Shown: piece after piece, positions 32,616-43,387 of the stretch
How positions within the stretch are numbered: the stretch's first letter is position 1
Layout of the letters: the number at the start of each line of letters is the position of its first letter
Assembly (NCBI RefSeq): GCF_001424125.1
Contig: NZ_LMQI01000005.1
Span: forward strand, 851,495 to 915,494
Length of the DNA stretch: 64,000 nucleotides
Direction: 5' to 3'
Source: Cellulomonas sp. Leaf395
GTDB lineage: Bacteria; Actinomycetota; Actinomycetes; Actinomycetales; Cellulomonadaceae
Notes under the pieces: generated by a model
What the model was told of the DNA's origin: nothing
Seen by the model: only the letters and a program-made list of their open reading frames with translations
The model's database searches: none
Made by a program: the position numbers and the translations under genes

Positions 32616-35600
32616 GGGCCACCTCCAGGATCTGGTCCCACACGCCGGGCGCGGCGGGGTCGAGGCCGTCGGCCTCGGCCTGCGCGAGCGCGCGACGGAC
32701 GCGGGCGTACTCGGTGGGCAGCAGGCGCGTGAACCGCGCCCGGGTCGAGGGGAAGTCCTCGAGCAGCTGGGCGGCGACCGGCGAGCCGGTCTCGTCGAGG
32801 TGGGCACGCAGGAGCGTCTGCACCAGCGTGGCGTCCTCGTCGTCGAGCGGGTCGAGCGCGAGCTCGTGGTTCCGTACGGCGTCGACGTTCACCAGGGCGG
32901 GTACGAGGTCCAGCACGTAGGCCGTACCGCCCGACATGCCCGCGCCGAAGTTTCGGCCGGTGCGGCCGAGCACCAGGACGGTGCCGCCGGTCATGTACTC
33001 GCACCCGTGGTCACCCACGCCCTCGACGACGAGCGTGGCGCCGGAGTTCCGGACGCCGAAGCGCTCGCCGACCAGGCCGCGCAGGAAGATCTGCCCGGTG
33101 GTCGCGCCGTAGCCGATGACGTTGCCGGCCACCACGTTGTGCTCGCTCGACAGGGCCGCGTTGCGGTCGGGCCGCACGACGATGCGCCCGCCGGACAGTC
33201 CCTTGCCGACGTAGTCGTTGGCGTCACCGAACAGCCGCAGCGTGATGCCGCGCGGCAGGAACGCGCCGAACGACTGCCCAGCCGAGCCCGTGAGCGTGAC
33301 GTCGATGGTGTCGTCCGACAGCCCGGCGCCGCCGAACCGCTTGGTCACCTCGTGGCCGAGCATCGTGCCGACGGTCCGGTTGACGTTGCGCACCGGCAGG
33401 TCGATCCGGACCGGCTCGCTGCGCTCCAGGGCGTCGCCGGCGAGCGCGATGAGCTGGTTGTCGAGCGCTCGGTCGAGACCGTGATCCTGGTCCTTGGTGT
33501 GGTGCAGCTCCGTGCCGGCGACGGGCGCCGGGACGGCGAGCACCGGCGCGAGGTCGAGACCGGACGCCTTCCAGTGGTCGATCGCTGCACGCGTGTCCAG
33601 GAGCTCGACGTGGCCGACGGCCTCGAGCAGCGTCCGGAAGCCCAGCTGCGCGAGCAGCACGCGGACCTCCTCCGCGATGAACTCCATGAACGTCACGACG
33701 AACTCGGGCTTGCCGGTGAACCGTGCACGCAGCTCCGGGTTCTGCGTGGCGACGCCCACCGGGCAGGTGTCGAGATGGCAGACGCGCATCATCACGCAGC
33801 CCGACACGACGAGGGGCGCGGTCGCGAAGCCGAACTCCTCGGCACCCAGCAGCGCACCGATCACCACGTCGCGGCCGGTCTTGAGCTGCCCGTCCACCTG
33901 GACGACCACCCGGTCGCGCAGGTTGTTGAGCACCAGGGTCTGCTGCGTCTCGGCGAGGCCGATCTCCCACGGCGTGCCCGCGTGCTTGAGCGACGTCAGC
34001 GGGCTCGCCCCGGTGCCGCCGTCGTGACCCGAGATGAGCACGACGTCCGAGTGCGCCTTGGCGACACCCGCCGCGATGGTCCCGACCCCGAACTCGCTGA
34101 CGAGCTTGGTGTGGATCCGGGCGCGCGGGTTCGCGTTCTTCGCGTCGTGGATCAGCTGCGCCAGGTCCTCGATCGAGTAGATGTCGTGGTGCGGCGGCGG
34201 CGAGATGAGACCGACGCCGGGCGTGGAGTGCCGGGTGCGACCGATCCACGGGTACACCTTGTTGCCGGGCAGCTGACCGCCCTCGCCGGGCTTGGCGCCC
34301 TGGGCGAGCTTGATCTGGATGTCGTCGGCGTTGGTCAGGTACTCGCTGGTCACGCCGAACCGCCCCGACGCGATCTGCTTGATCGCCGAGCGGCGCACCG
34401 GGTCGTGCAGGCGCTCCGGGTCCTCGCCGCCCTCACCGGTGTTCGACTTGCCGCCGATGCTGTTCATGGCGACCGCGAGCGTCTCGTGCGCCTCGATGGA
34501 GATCGAGCCGTACGACATGGCGCCCGTGTTGAACCGCTTGACGATCTCACTGACGGGCTCGACCTCGTCCAGCGGGACCGGTGTGCGCTCGCCCTCCTTG
34601 AAGGCCAGCAGGCCGCGCAGCGTCATCAGGCGCGACGACTGCTCGTCGACCCGGTTCGTGTACTGCTGGAAGACGTCGAACTGCCGGGTCCGCGTGGAGT
34701 GCTGGAGCCGGAACACGGTCTCGGGGTCGAACAGGTGGTCCTCGCCGTCGCGACGCCACTGGTACTCGCCACCGACAGCGAGCCGCAGGTGCGCCTGCCG
34801 GTTCCCGCTGGCGGGGTAGGCGTCCGCGTGACGCGCCGCGACCTCGGCCGCGATGACGTCCAGGCCGATGCCGCCGAGGCGGCTCGTGGTCCCGGTGAAG
34901 TACTTGTCGACCAGCGGCTGCGACAGCCCGATGGCCTCGAACACCTGCGCACCGCGGTAGGACGCGATCGTGGAGATGCCCATCTTGGACATCACCTTGA
35001 GCACGCCCTTGCCGAGCGCCTTGATGAGGTTGGCGACCGCCTTCTCCGGGCCGACGCCGGGCAGGTAGCCGTGGCGTGCCATGTCCTCGACCGTCTCCAT
35101 CGCCAGGTACGGGTTGACCGCAGCCGCGCCGTACCCGATGAGCAGGGCGACGTGGTGCACCTCGCGCACGTCACCGGCCTCGACGACGAGCGAGATCATC
35201 GTCCGGGTGTGGCGACGCAGCGTGTGGTGGTGCACCGCGGACAGCAGCAGCAGGGACGGGATCGGTGCCAGGTCAGCGTCGGAGTTGCGGTCCGAGAGCA
35301 CGAGGAAGCTCACGCCGTCGGCGACCGCGGCATCGACCTCGGCGAAGATCTCCTCGAGCCGCTCCTCAAGCGACGCTCCCCCGCCGCCCACCTTGTACAG
35401 GCCGCGGATCGTGACCGCGCGGAAGCCCAGCGCAGGCTCCTTGGCGACGTGCACGATCTTGGCCAGCTGGTCGTTGTCGATCACCGGGAACGGGAGGATC
35501 AGCTTGCGGGCGTGACCCGGGCCGTCCTCGAGCAGGTTGGGCTCCGGACCGATGGCGCCGCCGATCGCGGTCACCAGCTCCTCGCGGATGGCGTCCAGCG

Positions 35601-37173
35601 GCGGGTTGGTCACCTGCGCGAACATCTGCGTGAAGTAGTCGAAGAGCATCCGCGGGCGGGTCGAGAGCACCGCGACCGGCGTGTCCGAGCCCATCGCACC
35701 CAGCGGCTCCGCACCCGCGGCGGCCATCGGGCTGAGCAGGATCTTCAGCTCCTCCTCGGTGTACCCGAAGGCGCGCTGCCGACGACGCACCGAGGCGGCC
35801 GAGTGGGCCACGTGCTCACGCTCGGGCAGCTGCTGCAGGTAGACCGAGTTGTCGCGGACCCACTCGGCGTACGGACGCTTCGCCGCCAGGGAGGACTTGA
35901 TCTCCTGGTCGTCGATGATCCGACCCTTGCCGGTGTCGACCAGGAACATGCGGCCGGGCTCGAGACGGCCCTTCGCGACGATGGTCGCCGGGTCGATGTC
36001 GAGCACGCCCGCCTCGGACGCGCAGACGACGAGCCCGTCCTCCGTCACCCAGTACCGACCGGGACGCAGACCGTTGCGGTCCTGCACCGAGCCGATGAGC
36101 GTGCCGTCCGTGAACGTAATCGCCGCCGGCCCATCCCACGGCTCCATGAGCGTCGAGTGGTACTCGTAGAACGCGCGGCGCGACGGCTCCATCTGGGCGT
36201 GGTTCTCCCACGCCTCCGGGATCATCATCATCACCGCGTGGGGCAGCGTGCGGCCCGACAGGTGCAACAGCTCGAGCACCTCGTCGAAGCTGCCGGAGTC
36301 CGAGCCGCCCGGCGTACAGACCGGCAGCAGGGGTGCCAGGTCGCCGAGCTCGTCACTGGCCAGCGTGCCCTCACGGGCCGCCATCCAGTTGCGGTTCCCG
36401 CGCACCGTGTTGATCTCGCCGTTGTGCGCGATCATCCGGAACGGCTGGGCGAGCGGCCACGAGGGGAACGTGTTCGTCGAGAAGCGCGAGTGCACCAGCG
36501 CGATCTCGGAGGCGTACCGGGGGTCGGACAGGTCCGCGAAGAACGGCTCCAGCTGCCCGGTGGTGAGCATGCCCTTGTAGGCGATCGTGCGGGCCGACAA
36601 CGACGCGAAGTAGAGGCCGTGCTCCCGCTCCGCACGCTTGCGCAGCCGGTATGCCCGGCGGTCCAGGTCGATGCCCGAGAGCTCACGGGACGGGTCCGCC
36701 ACCACGAGCTGGCGGAAGACGGGCATGGACGCCCGCGCGGTCGGGCCGACGAGGTCCGCCGTCACCACGACCTCGCGCCACGCGAGCACGTCGAGCTTCT
36801 CCTCGGCGGCGATGGCCTCCAGCGCCGCGACAGCCAGCCGCTGCTCGAGCTCGTCGACAGGCAGGAACGCCATGCCGATCGCGTAGTAGCCGGCCGGCGG
36901 GAGCTCGGCGTCCACCACGTCGCGCAGGAAGGCGTCCGGGATCTGCGTGAGGATGCCGGCACCGTCCCCGCTGTCCTCCTCGGCGCCCACGGCACCGCGG
37001 TGGTCGAGGTTGAGCAGCGCGGTCAGGCCCGCGTCGACGATGTCCCGACCGGGTGTGCCGCGCAACGTGGCGACGAAGGCGAATCCGCACGCGTCATGCT
37101 CGGCAGCGGGGTCGTAGAGACCCTGCGGCAGCGGCGCGCGTACTGCGCCAGGGCTCGCGGGCGACGTCGACAT
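32608..37173 (-). CDS. gltB: Glutamate synthase, large (alpha) subunit
   Basis: A 1521-residue enzyme. After a propeptide of about 28 residues comes the class-II amidotransferase nucleophile Cys29 (HDACGFAFV), which releases ammonia from glutamine. The central and FMN-binding domains follow, with [20 protein letters not shown] and [12 protein letters not shown], and the 3Fe-4S cysteines lie in [14 protein letters not shown]. The last 250 residues form the GXGXG beta-helix domain. GAGGACG precedes the ATG at 37173. The whole opposite strand is also open, which is a high-GC artefact. Confidence 0.96.
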   Translation of the reverse strand: MSTSPASPGAVRAPLPQGLYDPAAEHDACGFAFVATLRGTPGRDIVDAGLTALLNLDHRGAVGAEEDSGDGAGILTQIPDAFLRDVVDAELPPAGYYAIGMAFLPVDELEQRLAVAALEAIAAEEKLDVLAWREVVVTADLVGPTARASMPVFRQLVVADPSRELSGIDLDRRAYRLRKRAEREHGLYFASLSARTIAYKGMLTTGQLEPFFADLSDPRYASEIALVHSRFSTNTFPSWPLAQPFRMIAHNGEINTVRGNRNWMAAREGTLASDELGDLAPLLPVCTPGGSDSGSFDEVLELLHLSGRTLPHAVMMMIPEAWENHAQMEPSRRAFYEYHSTLMEPWDGPAAITFTDGTLIGSVQDRNGLRPGRYWVTEDGLVVCASEAGVLDIDPATIVAKGRLEPGRMFLVDTGKGRIIDDQEIKSSLAAKRPYAEWVRDNSVYLQQLPEREHVAHSAASVRRRQRAFGYTEEELKILLSPMAAAGAEPLGAMGSDTPVAVLSTRPRMLFDYFTQMFAQVTNPPLDAIREELVTAIGGAIGPEPNLLEDGPGHARKLILPFPVIDNDQLAKIVHVAKEPALGFRAVTIRGLYKVGGGGASLEERLEEIFAEVDAAVADGVSFLVLSDRNSDADLAPIPSLLLLSAVHHHTLRRHTRTMISLVVEAGDVREVHHVALLIGYGAAAVNPYLAMETVEDMARHGYLPGVGPEKAVANLIKALGKGVLKVMSKMGISTIASYRGAQVFEAIGLSQPLVDKYFTGTTSRLGGIGLDVIAAEVAARHADAYPASGNRQAHLRLAVGGEYQWRRDGEDHLFDPETVFRLQHSTRTRQFDVFQQYTNRVDEQSSRLMTLRGLLAFKEGERTPVPLDEVEPVSEIVKRFNTGAMSYGSISIEAHETLAVAMNSIGGKSNTGEGGEDPERLHDPVRRSAIKQIASGRFGVTSEYLTNADDIQIKLAQGAKPGEGGQLPGNKVYPWIGRTRHSTPGVGLISPPPHHDIYSIEDLAQLIHDAKNANPRARIHTKLVSEFGVGTIAAGVAKAHSDVVLISGHDGGTGASPLTSLKHAGTPWEIGLAETQQTLVLNNLRDRVVVQVDGQLKTGRDVVIGALLGAEEFGFATAPLVVSGCVMMRVCHLDTCPVGVATQNPELRARFTGKPEFVVTFMEFIAEEVRVLLAQLGFRTLLEAVGHVELLDTRAAIDHWKASGLDLAPVLAVPAPVAGTELHHTKDQDHGLDRALDNQLIALAGDALERSEPVRIDLPVRNVNRTVGTMLGHEVTKRFGGAGLSDDTIDVTLTGSAGQSFGAFLPRGITLRLFGDANDYVGKGLSGGRIVVRPDRNAALSSEHNVVAGNVIGYGATTGQIFLRGLVGERFGVRNSGATLVVEGVGDHGCEYMTGGTVLVLGRTGRNFGAGMSGGTAYVLDLVPALVNVDAVRNHELALDPLDDEDATLVQTLLRAHLDETGSPVAAQLLEDFPSTRARFTRLLPTEYARVRRALAQAEADGLDPAAPGVWDQILEVARG

Positions 37174-37191
37174 CAGCACCGTCCTCACGGT

Positions 37192-37208
37192 CCCCGACAG
37201 GGTCGGGG
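37192..37208 (-). promoter_or_regulatory. Hairpin in the gltB 5-prime leader
   Basis: CCCCGAC and GTCGGGG around a three-base loop, a 7-bp stem ending 18 bases before the gltB ATG and adjacent to its ribosome site. It could influence gltB translation or be the terminator of lgt, which ends 119 bp upstream. Confidence 0.4.
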
Positions 37209-37327
37209 AATTGCACGAACATGGGGGGAACGCGGGACGTCGTCGGCCCAGGTGTGTGGTGACGATACAGCCCGGTGGATGGACCGCCCGCATCGTCGTG
37301 CGGATCAGGTGACCGCTCGCCCGCGGG

Positions 37328-38209
37328 TCAGCGGGCGGGATCGGTCGCGATCTCCTCGTCGTCCTGCGCGGTCGGGGGTGCCAGCAGGAGGGTCGTGTCA
37401 CGTCCTGGGTGCCGGCGCCCGACCACCACGAACGCTACCAGCGCTCCGAGGCCGACGATGATCGACGTCCAGACGTTGATCCGCAGGCCGAGGAACTCGT
37501 GCGCCGGGTCGATGCGGAGCATCTCGATCCAGAGCCGCCCGCTCGTGTAGATCACGATGTAGAGCAGGAACACGCGCCCGTAGCCGAGCTGGAGCTTGCG
37601 GTCGAGCCAGATCAGCAGCGCAGCACCCGCGAGGTTCCAGACCATCTCGTACAGGAACGTCGGGTGGTACAGCGTGCCTGCGGCGTCACCGACCGGCATG
37701 TGCGCCGCGTCGATCCGCAGACCCCACGGCAGCGTGGTGGGACCGCCGTAGAGCTCCTGGTTGAACCAGTTGCCGAGCCGGCCGATCGCCTGGGCGACCA
37801 GCAGACCAGGGGCCAGCGCGTCACCCCACGGTGCGAGCCTCACGCCCTGCCTGCGGCAGCCGATCCAGGCGCCGACGGCACCGAACGCGACCGCACCCCA
37901 GATGCCGAGGCCACCCTCCCAGATGTACAGGGCGCGGATGGGGTCCCCGCCGACGCCGAAGTAGGCGTCGGGCGAGGTGATCACGTGGTAGATCCGGCCG
38001 CCGACGATGCCGAACGGCACAGCCCAGAACGCGATCTCGAGCGTCGTGTCCGGCTCACCACCGCGCTCGATCCACCGGCGACGCGTCATCCACAGCGCGG
38101 CGACGATGCCGAGCAGGATCGCGAACGCGTAGGCGCGCAGCGGGAAGGGTCCGAGGTGCCAGACGCCGGTCGAGGGGCTCGGGATCACCAGCGGAAGGAG
38201 GGCGCTCAC
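37328..38209 (-). CDS. lgt: Prolipoprotein diacylglyceryl transferase
   Basis: A 293-residue membrane enzyme that transfers diacylglycerol to the lipobox Cys of prelipoproteins, needed by the lipoproteins encoded at 3726, 17477 and 49885. Seven membrane segments; the Lgt signature is [20 protein letters not shown] and GGRIYHV carries a conserved His. The GTG start at 38209 overlaps the trpA stop by 4 bp. The C-terminal tail is acidic and short. Confidence 0.96.
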   Translation of the reverse strand: MSALLPLVIPSPSTGVWHLGPFPLRAYAFAILLGIVAALWMTRRRWIERGGEPDTTLEIAFWAVPFGIVGGRIYHVITSPDAYFGVGGDPIRALYIWEGGLGIWGAVAFGAVGAWIGCRRQGVRLAPWGDALAPGLLVAQAIGRLGNWFNQELYGGPTTLPWGLRIDAAHMPVGDAAGTLYHPTFLYEMVWNLAGAALLIWLDRKLQLGYGRVFLLYIVIYTSGRLWIEMLRIDPAHEFLGLRINVWTSIIVGLGALVAFVVVGRRHPGRDTTLLLAPPTAQDDEEIATDPAR

Positions 38210-39042
38210 CGGTCGCTCCGGCTCGCGGAACGCACACCCTCGGCAAGGTCGGTCGTCAGGCGGGCCAGCGCGTCCCGACCAGCCGCGTCGTCGGACGCGT
38301 CCAGCAGCGTGCGCACGAGGGCCGAGCCGACGATCACGCCGTCGGCGTACCCGGCGATCTCCGCGGCCTGCTCACGACGCGAGACCCCGAGCCCGACGCA
38401 CACGCGCTCGGCACCGGCCGCACGGGTGTGGGCGACGAGCTCTGCCGCCTTGGTGCCGACGGTCGCGCGCTCGCCCGTCACGCCCATCGTCGACGCCGCG
38501 TAGACGAACCCGCGGGAGGCGGCCGCCGTGGAGGCCAGCCGCTCGGGCGTCGAGCTGGGTGCGACGAGGAACACGCGGTCCAGGCCGTGCGCGTCCGAGG
38601 CGGCGATCCAGTCGGTGGCCTCGTCAGGGATGAGGTCGGGTGTGATGAGCCCCGCCCCGCCTGCTGCCGCCAGGTCCCGCGCGAACGCGTCGACGCCGTA
38701 GCGCAGGACCAGGTTCCAGTAGGTCATGACCAGGACGGGCGCCCCGCGACCCGACACCTGCTCGACCGCGCGGATCGTGTCGCCCACCCGGGTTCCACCG
38801 GCCAGCGCAGCGTCCACGGCGCGCTGGACGGTCGGACCGTCCATCACGGGGTCGCTGTACGGCACACCCAGCTCCACCACGTCGGCGCCCGCGTCGATCA
38901 TCGTGCGGACGGCGTCGATGGACCCGTCGACCGTCGGATAGCCCACCGGCAGGTAGCCGATGAGCGCCGAGCGACCGAGCGAGTCGAGGTGCTCCGCGAC
39001 CTGGGATCGAACGGCAACTGCACGCGGTGCCGTGCTGTTCAC
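38206..39042 (-). CDS. trpA: Tryptophan synthase alpha chain
   Basis: A 278-residue TIM barrel that cleaves indole-3-glycerol phosphate to indole. The catalytic Glu lies in [19 protein letters not shown], which also holds the catalytic Asp; phosphate-binding glycines occur near [12 protein letters not shown]-like sequence ([15 protein letters not shown]). The GTG start at 39042 overlaps the trpB stop (GTGA). The product is channelled to TrpB. Confidence 0.95.
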   Translation of the reverse strand: MNSTAPRAVAVRSQVAEHLDSLGRSALIGYLPVGYPTVDGSIDAVRTMIDAGADVVELGVPYSDPVMDGPTVQRAVDAALAGGTRVGDTIRAVEQVSGRGAPVLVMTYWNLVLRYGVDAFARDLAAAGGAGLITPDLIPDEATDWIAASDAHGLDRVFLVAPSSTPERLASTAAASRGFVYAASTMGVTGERATVGTKAAELVAHTRAAGAERVCVGLGVSRREQAAEIAGYADGVIVGSALVRTLLDASDDAAGRDALARLTTDLAEGVRSASRSDR

Positions 39043-40355
39043 AGCTGTTCTCCTTGGTCGGCCAGCACCACGGGCTCGTCCTCGATGAGGTCGAACCACG
39101 CCGCGGCGGTGGCCACGTCCTTGTCCCCGCGTCCGGAGAGGTTGATCAGCAGCACCGGCTCGTGGCCGTCGTCGCCCGTCCAGCCCGACAGCTCGCCGCC
39201 CAGCTGGATGGCGCCCGCCAAGGCGTGCGCCGACTCGATCGCCGGGATGATCCCCTCGGTCCGGCACAGCAGACGGAAGGCCTCCATGGCCTCGTCGTCG
39301 GTCACCGGCCGGTAGTCGGCGCGCCCGATGTCGTGCAGCCAGGCGTGCTCCGGACCGACGCTCGGGTAGTCCAGACCGGCCGACACCGAGTGGCTGGGCA
39401 GCGTCTGCCCGTCCTCGTCCTGCAGCAGGTACGACTTGGCGCCGTGCAGCACACCGGGCTCACCGCCCGAGAACCGTGCGGCGTGCCGGCCCGACGAGAT
39501 GCCGGCCCCGCCCGCCTCGAAGCCGAACAGGCGCACGCCGGGGTCGTCGAGGAAGGCGTTGAAGATGCCCATCGCGTTGGACCCGCCACCGACGCACGCG
39601 GCGACCGCGTCGGGCAGCCGCCCGATCTCCTCGAGGAGCTGCGCCTTGGCCTCCTCGCCGATGATCTTGTGGAAGTCGCGCACCATCTCCGGGAACGGGT
39701 GCGGTCCGGTGACGGTGCCGAGCAGGTAGTGCGTCGTGTCGACGTTGGCCACCCAGTCCCGTAGGGCCTCGTTGATCGCGTCCTTGAGGGTCCGCGTCCC
39801 GATGGTCACGGGAACGACCTCGGCTCCGAGCAGCCGCATCCGGGCGACGTTGAGCGCCTGCCGGCGGGTGTCCTCCTCGCCCATGTACACGACGCACTCG
39901 AGGTCGAGCAGCGCCGCAGCAGTCGCGGTCGCCACCCCGTGCTGGCCGGCCCCCGTCTCCGCGATGACTCGCGTCTTGCCCATGCGCTTGACCAGCAGCG
40001 CCTGTCCGAGCACGTTGTTGATCTTGTGCGAGCCCGTGTGGTTGAGGTCCTCACGCTTGAGGAACACCCGCACGCCGGGCGCCACGTGCTGCGCGAACCG
40101 CGGCACCTCCGTGAGCGGGCTGGGCCGGCCGGTGTAGGTGCGGTGCAGCCGGGCCAGCTCGCGACCGAACGCCGGGTCCGTCAACGCCTTGTGGTACTCC
40201 GTGTCCAGCTCGTCGAGCGCCGCGATGAGCGCCTCGGGCACGAACCGGCCGCCGAACTCGCCGAAGTACGGTCCCGCGTGGGTGGACAGCGGGCCACCCA
40301 CCGTGGCCTCGAGCAGCTTCTGCGAGAGGGCCTCGACGGTGGGCCGACCGGTCAC
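39039..40355 (-). CDS. trpB: Tryptophan synthase beta chain
   Basis: A 438-residue PLP enzyme that condenses indole with serine to tryptophan. The PLP lysine is in [11 protein letters not shown], preceded by the [10 protein letters not shown] region; the phosphate-binding loop is [10 protein letters not shown] and the substrate Glu lies in [13 protein letters not shown]. The GTG start at 40355 overlaps the trpC stop by 4 bp. The first 20 residues are an extension before the conserved [14 protein letters not shown]. Confidence 0.96.
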   Translation of the reverse strand: MTGRPTVEALSQKLLEATVGGPLSTHAGPYFGEFGGRFVPEALIAALDELDTEYHKALTDPAFGRELARLHRTYTGRPSPLTEVPRFAQHVAPGVRVFLKREDLNHTGSHKINNVLGQALLVKRMGKTRVIAETGAGQHGVATATAAALLDLECVVYMGEEDTRRQALNVARMRLLGAEVVPVTIGTRTLKDAINEALRDWVANVDTTHYLLGTVTGPHPFPEMVRDFHKIIGEEAKAQLLEEIGRLPDAVAACVGGGSNAMGIFNAFLDDPGVRLFGFEAGGAGISSGRHAARFSGGEPGVLHGAKSYLLQDEDGQTLPSHSVSAGLDYPSVGPEHAWLHDIGRADYRPVTDDEAMEAFRLLCRTEGIIPAIESAHALAGAIQLGGELSGWTGDDGHEPVLLINLSGRGDKDVATAAAWFDLIEDEPVVLADQGEQL

Positions 40356-41164
40356 TGGCGCACCGCCCGCAGCGACGGGTGCGCACCCGCGGCCACGAGG
40401 TCAGCGACGGACTCGCGCGGGGCGTCGTCCGTGACCAGCGCCTCGCCGACGAGCACCGCGTCGGCGCCCGCGCGGGCGTAGTCCATAACGTCGTGCGGTC
40501 CGCGGACCCCGGACTCGGCGATCTTGACGATGTGCGACGGGATGGCCGGCGCGACCCGGGCGAACGTCGTGCGGTCCACCTCGAGCGAGCGCAGGTCCCG
40601 GGCGTTGACGCCGATCACGCGCGCGCCGGCGTCGGCCGCCCGGGAGACCTCCTCGGCGTCGTGCACCTCGACCAGGGCGGTCATGCCCAGGGAGTGCACG
40701 CGCTCGACCAAGGACTCGAGCACGGTCTGCTCGAGGGCGGCGACGATGAGGAGCACGAGATCGGCGCCGTGGGCGCGGGCCTCCCACACCTGGTACGGGG
40801 TGACGACGAAGTCCTTGCGCAGCACGGGGATGTCCACCCGGGCACGGACGGCGTCGAGGTCGGCCAGCGAGCCGTGGAACCGGCGCTCCTCGGTCAGCAC
40901 CGAGATGACGGCGGCGCCGCCCTTCTCGTACTCGGCCGCGAGGGCCGCGGGGTCCTTGATGGTGGCGAGAGCGCCCTTGCTGGGGCTCGACCGCTTCACC
41001 TCGGCGATCACGCGGACCGCGTCCTCGGCGCGCAGACGGCCGACGCACTCGATCGCGGACTCGCGGCGGCGAGCGCGCTCCTTGACCTCGGCGAGCGGGG
41101 TCGCCTGCTCGCGGACGGCAAGGTCCTGCCTGACTCCCGCGACGATGTCGTCCAGGACGGTCAT
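40352..41164 (-). CDS. trpC: Indole-3-glycerol phosphate synthase
   Basis: A 270-residue monofunctional enzyme (not fused to TrpF) closing the indole ring. Catalytic regions are [27 protein letters not shown] and the late VGEALVT phosphate site; VIGVNARDL and IAESGV are also typical. The ATG at 41164 has AGAAGG upstream and overlaps the stop of a short upstream frame (ATGA). Confidence 0.95.
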   Translation of the reverse strand: MTVLDDIVAGVRQDLAVREQATPLAEVKERARRRESAIECVGRLRAEDAVRVIAEVKRSSPSKGALATIKDPAALAAEYEKGGAAVISVLTEERRFHGSLADLDAVRARVDIPVLRKDFVVTPYQVWEARAHGADLVLLIVAALEQTVLESLVERVHSLGMTALVEVHDAEEVSRAADAGARVIGVNARDLRSLEVDRTTFARVAPAIPSHIVKIAESGVRGPHDVMDYARAGADAVLVGEALVTDDAPRESVADLVAAGAHPSLRAVRQ

Positions 41165-41241
41165 CGAGAACTCACCTTCTCCCCCGGTCGGTTCCGGACC
41201 TTGTGCGCGCCGGAGAACGTGGCGGCGGTCCAGTGAGCCAT
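41161..41241 (-). CDS. Possible short upstream frame coupled to trpC
   Basis: A 26-codon frame (ATG at 41241) whose TGA overlaps the trpC ATG, the same 4-bp arrangement as the real genes around it. It begins MAHWTAATF and has one Trp, far fewer than the Trp runs of classical trp leader peptides. GACCGT lies 6 bases before the ATG. It may be a coupling uORF or chance. Confidence 0.35.
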   Translation of the reverse strand: MAHWTAATFSGAHKVRNRPGEKVSSR

Positions 41242-41297
41242 CGTAGAACGGTCCCGCAGTGACCCCGACCACAGGTCAGTGGCTGGGACGTGCTACC

Positions 41298-41771
41298 TCA
41301 CGGGGCAAGCCACGGCGCCAGTGCCGGGACGTTCCGCAGGATGCCGAACGCGACGACGACACCCCCGAACACCCACGCCACCCAGGCGGGTGGGGACCCG
41401 AGAGACCGCCCAGCACGGGCCCGTGCCAGCCATCGGACCCAGAGCGCGATCACGAGCGGGACCGCCAGCACCCACAGCGGGTTCATCGACCATGCACCGG
41501 CGAGGTCGCCCTGCGCGAGGTCGTGCGTCGCGCGCAGACCGCCGCAGGCCGGGCACCACACGCCCAGCAGCAGCAACGACGGGCACCCGCCGTAGCTCCC
41601 GGCGATGTGCGGGTCCCGCACCGCGAGCAGCACCGTCGCGAGAGCGACCACCCCACCGGTGACGAGCGGGGCGGTCAGCGACGCACGACGGCCCGCTCCG
41701 TCAGACGCGGGTGCGTCGGACGGGAGCGGGCCGGTCGGCAGATCCTGCGGACCGTCGTCGACGGTCGCCAC
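41298..41771 (-). CDS. DUF2752 membrane protein
   Basis: A 157-residue membrane protein with about three hydrophobic segments. The DUF2752 signature CPACGGLRA follows the first segment pair (LLLLGVWCPACGGLRATHDL). Function unknown; members are often beside trp genes and DUF4190-type proteins in actinobacteria. GTG start at 41771, one base after the preceding stop. Confidence 0.9.
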   Translation of the reverse strand: MATVDDGPQDLPTGPLPSDAPASDGAGRRASLTAPLVTGGVVALATVLLAVRDPHIAGSYGGCPSLLLLGVWCPACGGLRATHDLAQGDLAGAWSMNPLWVLAVPLVIALWVRWLARARAGRSLGSPPAWVAWVFGGVVVAFGILRNVPALAPWLAP

Positions 41772-41772
41772 G

Positions 41773-42306
41773 TCAGTAGTTCGTGTCGTAGCTCTCGTTC
41801 ATCATGTCCCGGAAGTCCGCGTTCGAGAACAGGACGGCGAACAGGATGGCGGTGAGCACCGAGAGCACGATCGCGATCCAGCCGAGGATGATCCCGGCTG
41901 TCGCCATGCCACCGTTGTTGGCCTCGCCGCGCGCGACCGCCTTCTTGGCGTTGTTGCCCACGATCACCGCCGGGATCCCGGTGAACAGGCCGCAGCCGAT
42001 GACGAACGACACGATGCCGAGCACCAGCGACCAGACCGCGAGGCTGTTCTTCGGGTAGGCGGCGCCGTACCCCCCGCCGGGCTGTCCGTAGCCGCCGGGT
42101 GCCGACCCGTACGGCGCAGCAGCCGGGTACTGCGGCGTGCCGGCAGCACCGGGGTACTGCGGAGCGCCCGGGTACGGGGTCGGGGCGGACGGTCCCTGCG
42201 GGTAGGGGGGCGGTGCCGCGGGGTACTGCGGGGACCCGCTGGGGTCCTGCGGCTCCTGCGGCTCTCCGCTCCCGTACGGGTTCTGCGGCTCGTTGGGGGT
42301 CGACAT
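41773..42306 (-). CDS. DUF4190-like membrane protein with Pro/Tyr/Gly-rich N-terminus
   Basis: A 177-residue protein. The first 95 residues are low-complexity Pro/Tyr/Gly/Gln (repeated PYP and QYP units) and should be disordered; two membrane segments follow (SLVLGIVSFVIGCGLFTGIP and GIILGWIAIVLSVLTAILFA) with GNNAKKAVARGE between them, as in DUF4190/CD225-like proteins. GAGGAGG lies before the ATG at 42306. It is probably co-transcribed with the DUF2752 gene. Confidence 0.85.
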   Translation of the reverse strand: MSTPNEPQNPYGSGEPQEPQDPSGSPQYPAAPPPYPQGPSAPTPYPGAPQYPGAAGTPQYPAAAPYGSAPGGYGQPGGGYGAAYPKNSLAVWSLVLGIVSFVIGCGLFTGIPAVIVGNNAKKAVARGEANNGGMATAGIILGWIAIVLSVLTAILFAVLFSNADFRDMMNESYDTNY

Positions 42307-42363
42307 CGGTCCTCCTCGGTCGCGTGCGCTCACCCGGTCCGGGCAGCGGTGAAGCAGGTGTGG

Positions 42364-42669
42364 TCAGTGCCCGCCGGTGCGCGCCTGGCGCGCCCGCGTC
42401 TTGTCGCCGCCCTGCCCGTGGCCCGCCGCCTGGAGCGCCTTTCCGGCGATCAGGGTGGCCACGACGAGGGCCATGCCGACCCAGAACAGCCAGACGATCG
42501 CGAACAGGACGCCGAGACCCGCGAGGGTGAACGAGATGACCACGCCGTAGGTGGTGACCCAGGCAGCGAGCGTCTTGCCGTGGTTTGTCGGTGCGGCCGT
42601 CGGCGGCAGATGCATCGCCTCGGTGCTCGTGGCGTTCTGTGCGCGGTGCGCGAGAGTGTCGTCAGCCAT
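42364..42669 (-). CDS. HGxxPAAW-motif small membrane protein
   Basis: A 101-residue protein with the motif NHGKTLAAWVT (His, Gly and AAW conserved) followed by two hydrophobic segments. This short family accompanies trp genes in many actinobacteria and has no known function. GAAGGG lies upstream of the ATG. The C-terminus is Arg/Gly-rich. Confidence 0.85.
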   Translation of the reverse strand: MADDTLAHRAQNATSTEAMHLPPTAAPTNHGKTLAAWVTTYGVVISFTLAGLGVLFAIVWLFWVGMALVVATLIAGKALQAAGHGQGGDKTRARQARTGGH

Positions 42670-42769
42670 CAGTGGGTGCCCTTCGTGCTCGGTTCTGTGT
42701 TCACCCTATCCGACCGTGCCTGTGGCGCCCGGCACCTGACCGGCACGTCCCGGCACGCGCCGCCGCACG

Positions 42770-43387
42770 TCACGACGGGTCGTCACCACGGCTGAGCGCA
42801 TCCCAGTCGGACCGCTCGTCGGGCTTCTCGTCGAGCTTCTCGTCGCGCACAGTCGCGGTCGGTGCCGTCCCACTGCGCGCTGCCTCGTGCCGCTGCGACG
42901 GCCCGGACCACTCGCGTGACGCGAGCACGAACCAGACGCCGGCCACGACGTCGAGGACTCCGGCACCGACGGCGAGCCACGGCCAGACGCTGGTCTCGAC
43001 GGGACCCGCCAGGGCACCCACCCCGGTCTGGGCGGCGACCACGGGGGTGACCGCCGCGACCGGGTCCGCCAGCACGCCGAGCGTCGTGGCCGCGACGAGC
43101 ACGCCGCACGCGACGACGACCACGGCGACCACCCAACGGCCCGCCCGGCCCACCAGTCCGACGGCCGCGACGGCCGCCAGGATCGCGACCGCCGCCGCGA
43201 GGATCGCGGGTGCCACCTGGGAGCCGCTGACGTCGACCGTCACCGTGCCCTGGAGCGCGGTGGTGCCTGTCGTCGTGAACCATGTGGGCACCGCGACGAC
43301 CGCCGTCAGGCCCGCCAGGACGAGCAGCACACCTGCCGCGCGTCCTCGTCCCACGCGGCGACGGGCGGCTGCCTGTGGGTCCGTCAC
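42770..43387 (-). CDS. Trp-operon-associated membrane protein (TIGR02234 type)
   Basis: A 205-residue protein with four membrane segments and a charged tail. Position directly after trpE (GTGA overlap, GTG start at 43387) and layout match the Trp biosynthesis-associated membrane protein family of actinobacteria. Function unknown. Confidence 0.85.
   Translation of the reverse strand: MTDPQAAARRRVGRGRAAGVLLVLAGLTAVVAVPTWFTTTGTTALQGTVTVDVSGSQVAPAILAAAVAILAAVAAVGLVGRAGRWVVAVVVVACGVLVAATTLGVLADPVAAVTPVVAAQTGVGALAGPVETSVWPWLAVGAGVLDVVAGVWFVLASREWSGPSQRHEAARSGTAPTATVRDEKLDEKPDERSDWDALSRGDDPS

Noticed and set aside
32236-37461. A 1741-codon open frame opposite gltB and gltD
   Set aside because: It lies antisense to two certain genes, has His/Arg/Asp-biased composition and no recognisable domain; GC-rich third positions suppress stops on the opposite strand.
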